Assembly (NCBI GenBank): GCA_019914945.1
Contig: CM034111.1
Coordinates: 682,001-746,000 of the forward strand
Origin: Typha latifolia
Lineage: Eukaryota > Streptophyta > Magnoliopsida > Poales > Typhaceae
Length of the DNA stretch: 64,000 nucleotides
Direction of reading: 5' to 3'
The notes under the pieces were generated by a model. The model did not search any database. It was not told the origin of the DNA and saw only the letters and a list, made by a program, of their open reading frames with translations. Both the position numbers and the translations under genes were made by a program. Below are positions 60,401 through 64,000 of the stretch, in pieces; position 1 is the stretch's first letter; every line of letters starts with the position of its first letter.

Positions 60401-62340
60401 TTTAGCAAGAGTGACCATGTGTTGCAAGACAATATATGCAGACTCCACATCACCAAATTGAACCATGGACCAAACAAATTTCCGCAGAGTTATAATGTTT
60501 GGGTTATAGTACCTAGTGCAATCCTTCCAAATTTTGTGAACTGCAGTCAAACTTCTCTGCAAAACTGCAAGCTGCAAAGGAGTTAACAGTAAAACCATGT
60601 AGAAGAGTGATAAATAGTAGAACAAAACCAATGACCATTCTTAGAATATAAAAAGAATAATACTGCTATGCTCTAACAACTTAAGTTTTTTGAGTAGTTG
60701 ATGAGTTAACATAGTACCAAAGCAGGAAACAGGAGATAAGTAAAAATTGAGAAAGATTTATAACGAAGCAAACCAATGGAAAAGTTTAAAAAACAAAATA
60801 GGGAGTGAGTCTGCATGGCCATATACTATACATTAGATTATGACCTTCAGTACTCATATTGTTTAAAATGCTTATAGTTAATTATGAACCTTGAGAAGCT
60901 CCCAGTAAGTTATTTCTGACTTCCCAATTAGCCGCCTTTCCATTAGCTTCAAACACTGCTCAGCTTCATTTGAGCTTTTTTTACTATCACATCCACTCAA
61001 GAAAATATTAAACAGTGGCAGGACAACATGGCCACGATCACCTTCCACGAGAAGTGATAAAAGATTAAGCGCCTGAAAAGAAAAGCAAATACAAATAGTG
61101 GTAGAAGTTTGGCAAGCACAACTTAATATCCAGGTAAGTAATAATCTAAAAAAAGGTACGGCTCATCTAGAAAGCAAGCTCCTAAATATTGACGGTCGCT
61201 AAGATGGTAACAAAACTAACAATAATATAACAGTTTGTTTATCTATTAAGAAATCAAAATACTGATGAAGCATAAGCATAAACTATGGTAGGCATTCAGG
61301 ATCTTATAAAATATCTAGGCCTCTAAGGCATCTATAAAGTAAAAAAGATTCTGAGAACCAACCAACCTTACTCCTAAAATGTCCTTTTACCCAGTCAACA
61401 ACAACAATAAATCAAGAAAATACAAAGGGACTTAACCTCCGAAAAGCTGTTAAGAACGGTTAAGATTCAGAAACAGAAGAGGTTGATTAACAAAATACAA
61501 ATGTCTGTATACCTCGTTAAGGTACTCTCCTTTGCTAAAGGCTCGAACGATCGATCTGTAACTTCTCTTATTCAAATCTACTGCTTCTTCCTCCAGAACT
61601 TTCCATGTCTCCATAACAAACTATATAAACAACAGGAAAAGAAGAAAAAAAAAGGAAAAACTTGTGAAGCTTTCCAGGAAAAAAAAAAGAGAGGTTTTAT
61701 CTGCGCAAATAAATAGGACCATTATACCGAAGGATCAGGCGCTTGTGCACAGTATTCCAAAATATGAGTAAAATCCTCAGGGCCTAGGGAATGATTCACA
61801 GTAACATAATTCAAAAGCATCTTGGAGGCTCCCTCTCTATCCCCTTTTCGAAGGGCATTAACAATCTGCAGCTGTACAAACCTAGTGGGCAGCTGCCCTT
61901 TCCATGTAATATAATCATCACCTGCATGTCATTGCATCAAAATGTGATACATCACCTGAAATATTATTGCCGCTATATGTACTAAAAAAAAGTGAGCAAT
62001 TGAGCATTCTTCAATGACGGTCAAGTACCTTGAAAACCTTCAGAAGCATGCCTCGACTGCACTTTATCAGCGGCATTCTTCTGCGCCAAGAATACCCAAC
62101 TAAAGGCATCAATTTCAAACCACTACCTAGAGGAAATCTCTTCGAAATCAAAGAAAAGGAAGTGTAATCTTACTCTCTGTCCTGCTCTTGGGACATTAGT
62201 AGAACCAAGAAGCCCACGAGTAGCCCTCAATCTGCGACCCAAAGAGAGCAACAAATCCAGGCAATTAGCATTTCGAAACACTACCTACCGACCACTGCAT
62301 CAGCGAGTCACCGGGTACACACTTACAGGTATCTATGCAT
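54443..62340 (-). CDS. PPR protein, At1g76280-like, probably organellar
   Basis: Sixteen exons join in frame to 839 aa: 62327-62340, 62174-62231, 62029-62080, 61728-61921, 61513-61620, 60890-61072, 60188-60571, 59956-60102, 58451-58546, 58024-58203, 57063-57290, 56728-56751, 56292-56435, 55955-56143, 54931-55050, 54443-54841. The N-terminus MHRYLLRATRGLLGSTNVPR is Arg-rich without acids, typical of a mitochondrial (or plastid) presequence. PPR-like helical repeats run through the body, for example SHAAIRVFKNMRLYGLPANI, then YNIMIECCGIL, then DSALHYLEQLRIEGIRPDIQ with FNTVLKEAY. PPR proteins bind organellar RNA. Many introns are unusual for PPR genes but known for this orthologue group; the At1g76280 match is from memory. 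Exon 1 has only 14 coding bases and exon 12 only 24. All splice sites are GT-AG and phases agree. Confidence 0.9.
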
Positions 62341-64000
62341 GTCTCAGATCTCCTCAAATCTTGACTCTGGAATCAGCAACCCAAGGGGAAATCCAAACCC
62401 TATAAGCTATCCCGGCTGCAGATCTCGGTGGTGGCGGTCATGGAGTTGGAACTTGGGGAAGAGTGTTTGGGCATACTAGCTTTACTGGTTGGTCTCTTTA
62501 AGATGGGACTCGGCAACGAAGAAGCTACTTGTGCGTTTAACACTACCGACTTCAGTAAGAGTCGGCAAGGCTGCGAGGGTTCTCGTTTCGGACGGGTCCG
62601 TCTCCGGCCGGGCTCTTGATCCGTCTCCAAGCTTCTAGGCCTCAGGCCGGGCCGAGCCAGCCGGGCTTGGGCCCAGAGGAGGACAACCTCAAGTCGGTCA
62701 TTTTGCAAAGAACGTTTTTTTTTTTAATATATACTTTTTAGCAACCAAGCATCATCTTAGACAAAGGCCAAGATAGACGTGATCACTGGCCTAGCCAGTT
62801 CAAACCGGTGGGTTTGAGTCGAGCCAATCGGGCTGGCAATTGTGTTTGCCAGCCTAACTGCGAGTGGCTCGGGCCAGACTAGAATAGTTTAGTTCGTTAT
62901 TATCTATCGAGCCATGAAAGAGCGAGCTAGCTCTGTTGGGTCATCCGCGTTCAAATTTTTTTTTAAAAAAAAAGCTATTTTTAGAATTGTTTTACCTTTA
63001 GTTTTTTTTTAAATATTTATATTCCTCCCTTTTTAAAAAAATGCTAAAAAATAAATTTAAATAGTACAAAGATTGATCACTTATTGGAGAGTTGGGTATA
63101 AAAAAATGTAAAATATTTTAAAATCTCATTGGTTTCAATGTAGCAATATGGGCGGGCTTAGTTGTGGGATAAGTTTTTGTGCGAGTTGATGGGCGGGTTT
63201 CTAGATCGGGTTGGGCAAGCAAAGGGTTGGCTTGTCCCGACCACTGATAGTTCGAGCTCTGATTAAGTTAAATCCAAATCGATCCAAACTGAGCTAAGCC
63301 GCTTGATTAAGTACTGTAAGAATAAGAAGAAAAAAAAATAGAATTTAAACAATCAAAGGTGTTATTCAACAAAAGTAGCAAGCTATTTCTTTGTCAAAAG
63401 AGAAATATGGATATGATATAGGTAATCATTATTGTCTCGTGCTGGCCGGCCCCCTGGACACCCCCGCCCTTCACTCCTGCATTAATTTTCTTTAGCAACT
63501 TCGTTTTCATTCGGTACTTCATACTGCTAGATGATATATATATAATATATTATCTGGTTAGAGAATTCTCGTAGCTGCGTTGCGACTATGGATTCAAAGA
63601 TGAATTGATCAAGTATAAGATGACATCGAATATGTAACTGTAGATCCTCCTTCCCTCCATTCTAATCACTTGTGCGAATATCCAAATACCATGGAACTTC
63701 TTTGCTAATCTTATCGTCCAAACAACCTAGTAAGTTCCTAAGACTGTTTATTTTTTATAGTAGAATATTTAACTGTGATTGCTACAAAGATTCCTTCTAC
63801 TTTCTTGGCAACGATATGGCACTATGGAAGTTTCACAATCAATCGACTAAAAATAAAAAGAGAGAGAGAGAGAGAGATCAGCGTTAAGTCTTATCGGATG
63901 GATCATGACTTCTTAACATATGCATCTTCTTGTTTGTCTAGTTATTTCTGATCCCTCTGACCTCTTCTCCAAGTAAATGAATCAAATGCTATGCCTAATG
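62341..64000. other. PPR promoter and right-end spacer
   Basis: Bases 62341-62700 are the PPR leader and promoter, GC-rich with GGCCGGGC/TTGGGCCC motifs. Bases 62700-63300 alternate AT-rich stretches with GGGTC/GGGCT-rich patches. Bases 63300-64000 are AT-rich with a GA run near 63860-63879. No gene is seen. Confidence 0.5.

Noticed and set aside
1..64000. tRNA, rRNA, CRISPR arrays, prokaryotic operons, complete transposons
   Set aside because: I looked for tRNA B-box patterns, regularly spaced repeats, and paired LTRs or terminal inverted repeats with transposase motifs. I found none. The gene structures are plainly those of a plant nucleus.

Overview
The window is nuclear DNA from a flowering plant, most likely a non-grass monocot such as a palm or a member of the Zingiberales; I cannot fix the species. 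The evidence is multi-exon genes with GT-AG introns, thirteen protein genes from plant families, long AT-rich spacers with TA/GA microsatellites, and a split between very GC-rich intron-poor genes (Dof, FLA, AGP, NF-YB) and AT-richer intron-rich genes (SRT1, PPR, MPB2C), as is typical of monocots.

Layout. 1-7 kb, minus strand: the 5' end of an early nodulin-like phytocyanin, a complete L-type lectin receptor kinase of clade VIII, and a LEC1-type NF-YB subunit with a predicted upstream first exon. 9.4-16.7 kb, minus: a complete 14-exon SIRT6-type sirtuin, SRT1. 18.9-24.1 kb: a fasciclin-like arabinogalactan protein (+) converging on a classical arabinogalactan protein (-), which is divergent from a CPSF6/CFIm68-like RNA-binding protein (+) carrying an apparent frameshift. 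25.9-28.7 kb, minus: MPB2C, a microtubule- and movement-protein-binding coiled-coil protein, divergent from a gar2-related protein gene (+, 31.3-34.6 kb, 5' UTR from about 29.8 kb). 36-36.8 kb, minus: a Dof transcription factor. 37-42.8 kb: an AT-rich gene-poor spacer. 42.9-46.2 kb, plus: a BSD-domain protein. 49.1-52.8 kb, plus: an RRT1-like GT106 glycosyltransferase. 54.4-62.3 kb, minus: a 16-exon organellar PPR protein. 62.4-64 kb: spacer.

Exon structures were built by hand from reading frame, GT/AG sites and phase. All intron-containing models close in frame: SRT1 465 aa, MPB2C 328 aa, gar2-like 538 aa, BSD 310 aa, RRT1-like 491 aa, PPR 839 aa, and NF-YB 284 aa if its first exon is right.

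The genes do not form one pathway. They are ordinary eukaryotic genes. Four act at the cell surface or wall (phytocyanin, FLA, AGP, and the pectin RG-I rhamnosyltransferase-like enzyme), one senses extracellular signals (LecRK), three regulate transcription or chromatin (NF-YB, Dof, SRT1), one is a pre-mRNA 3'-end factor and one an organellar RNA-binding protein. I see no novel multi-gene system. The items most worth a second look are the CPSF6-like frameshift, the extra first exon and seed-type promoter motifs of the LEC1-like gene, the duplicated TATA region of the phytocyanin gene, the uORFs of two genes, an in-frame tandem acceptor in the BSD gene, and several unexplained repeats.
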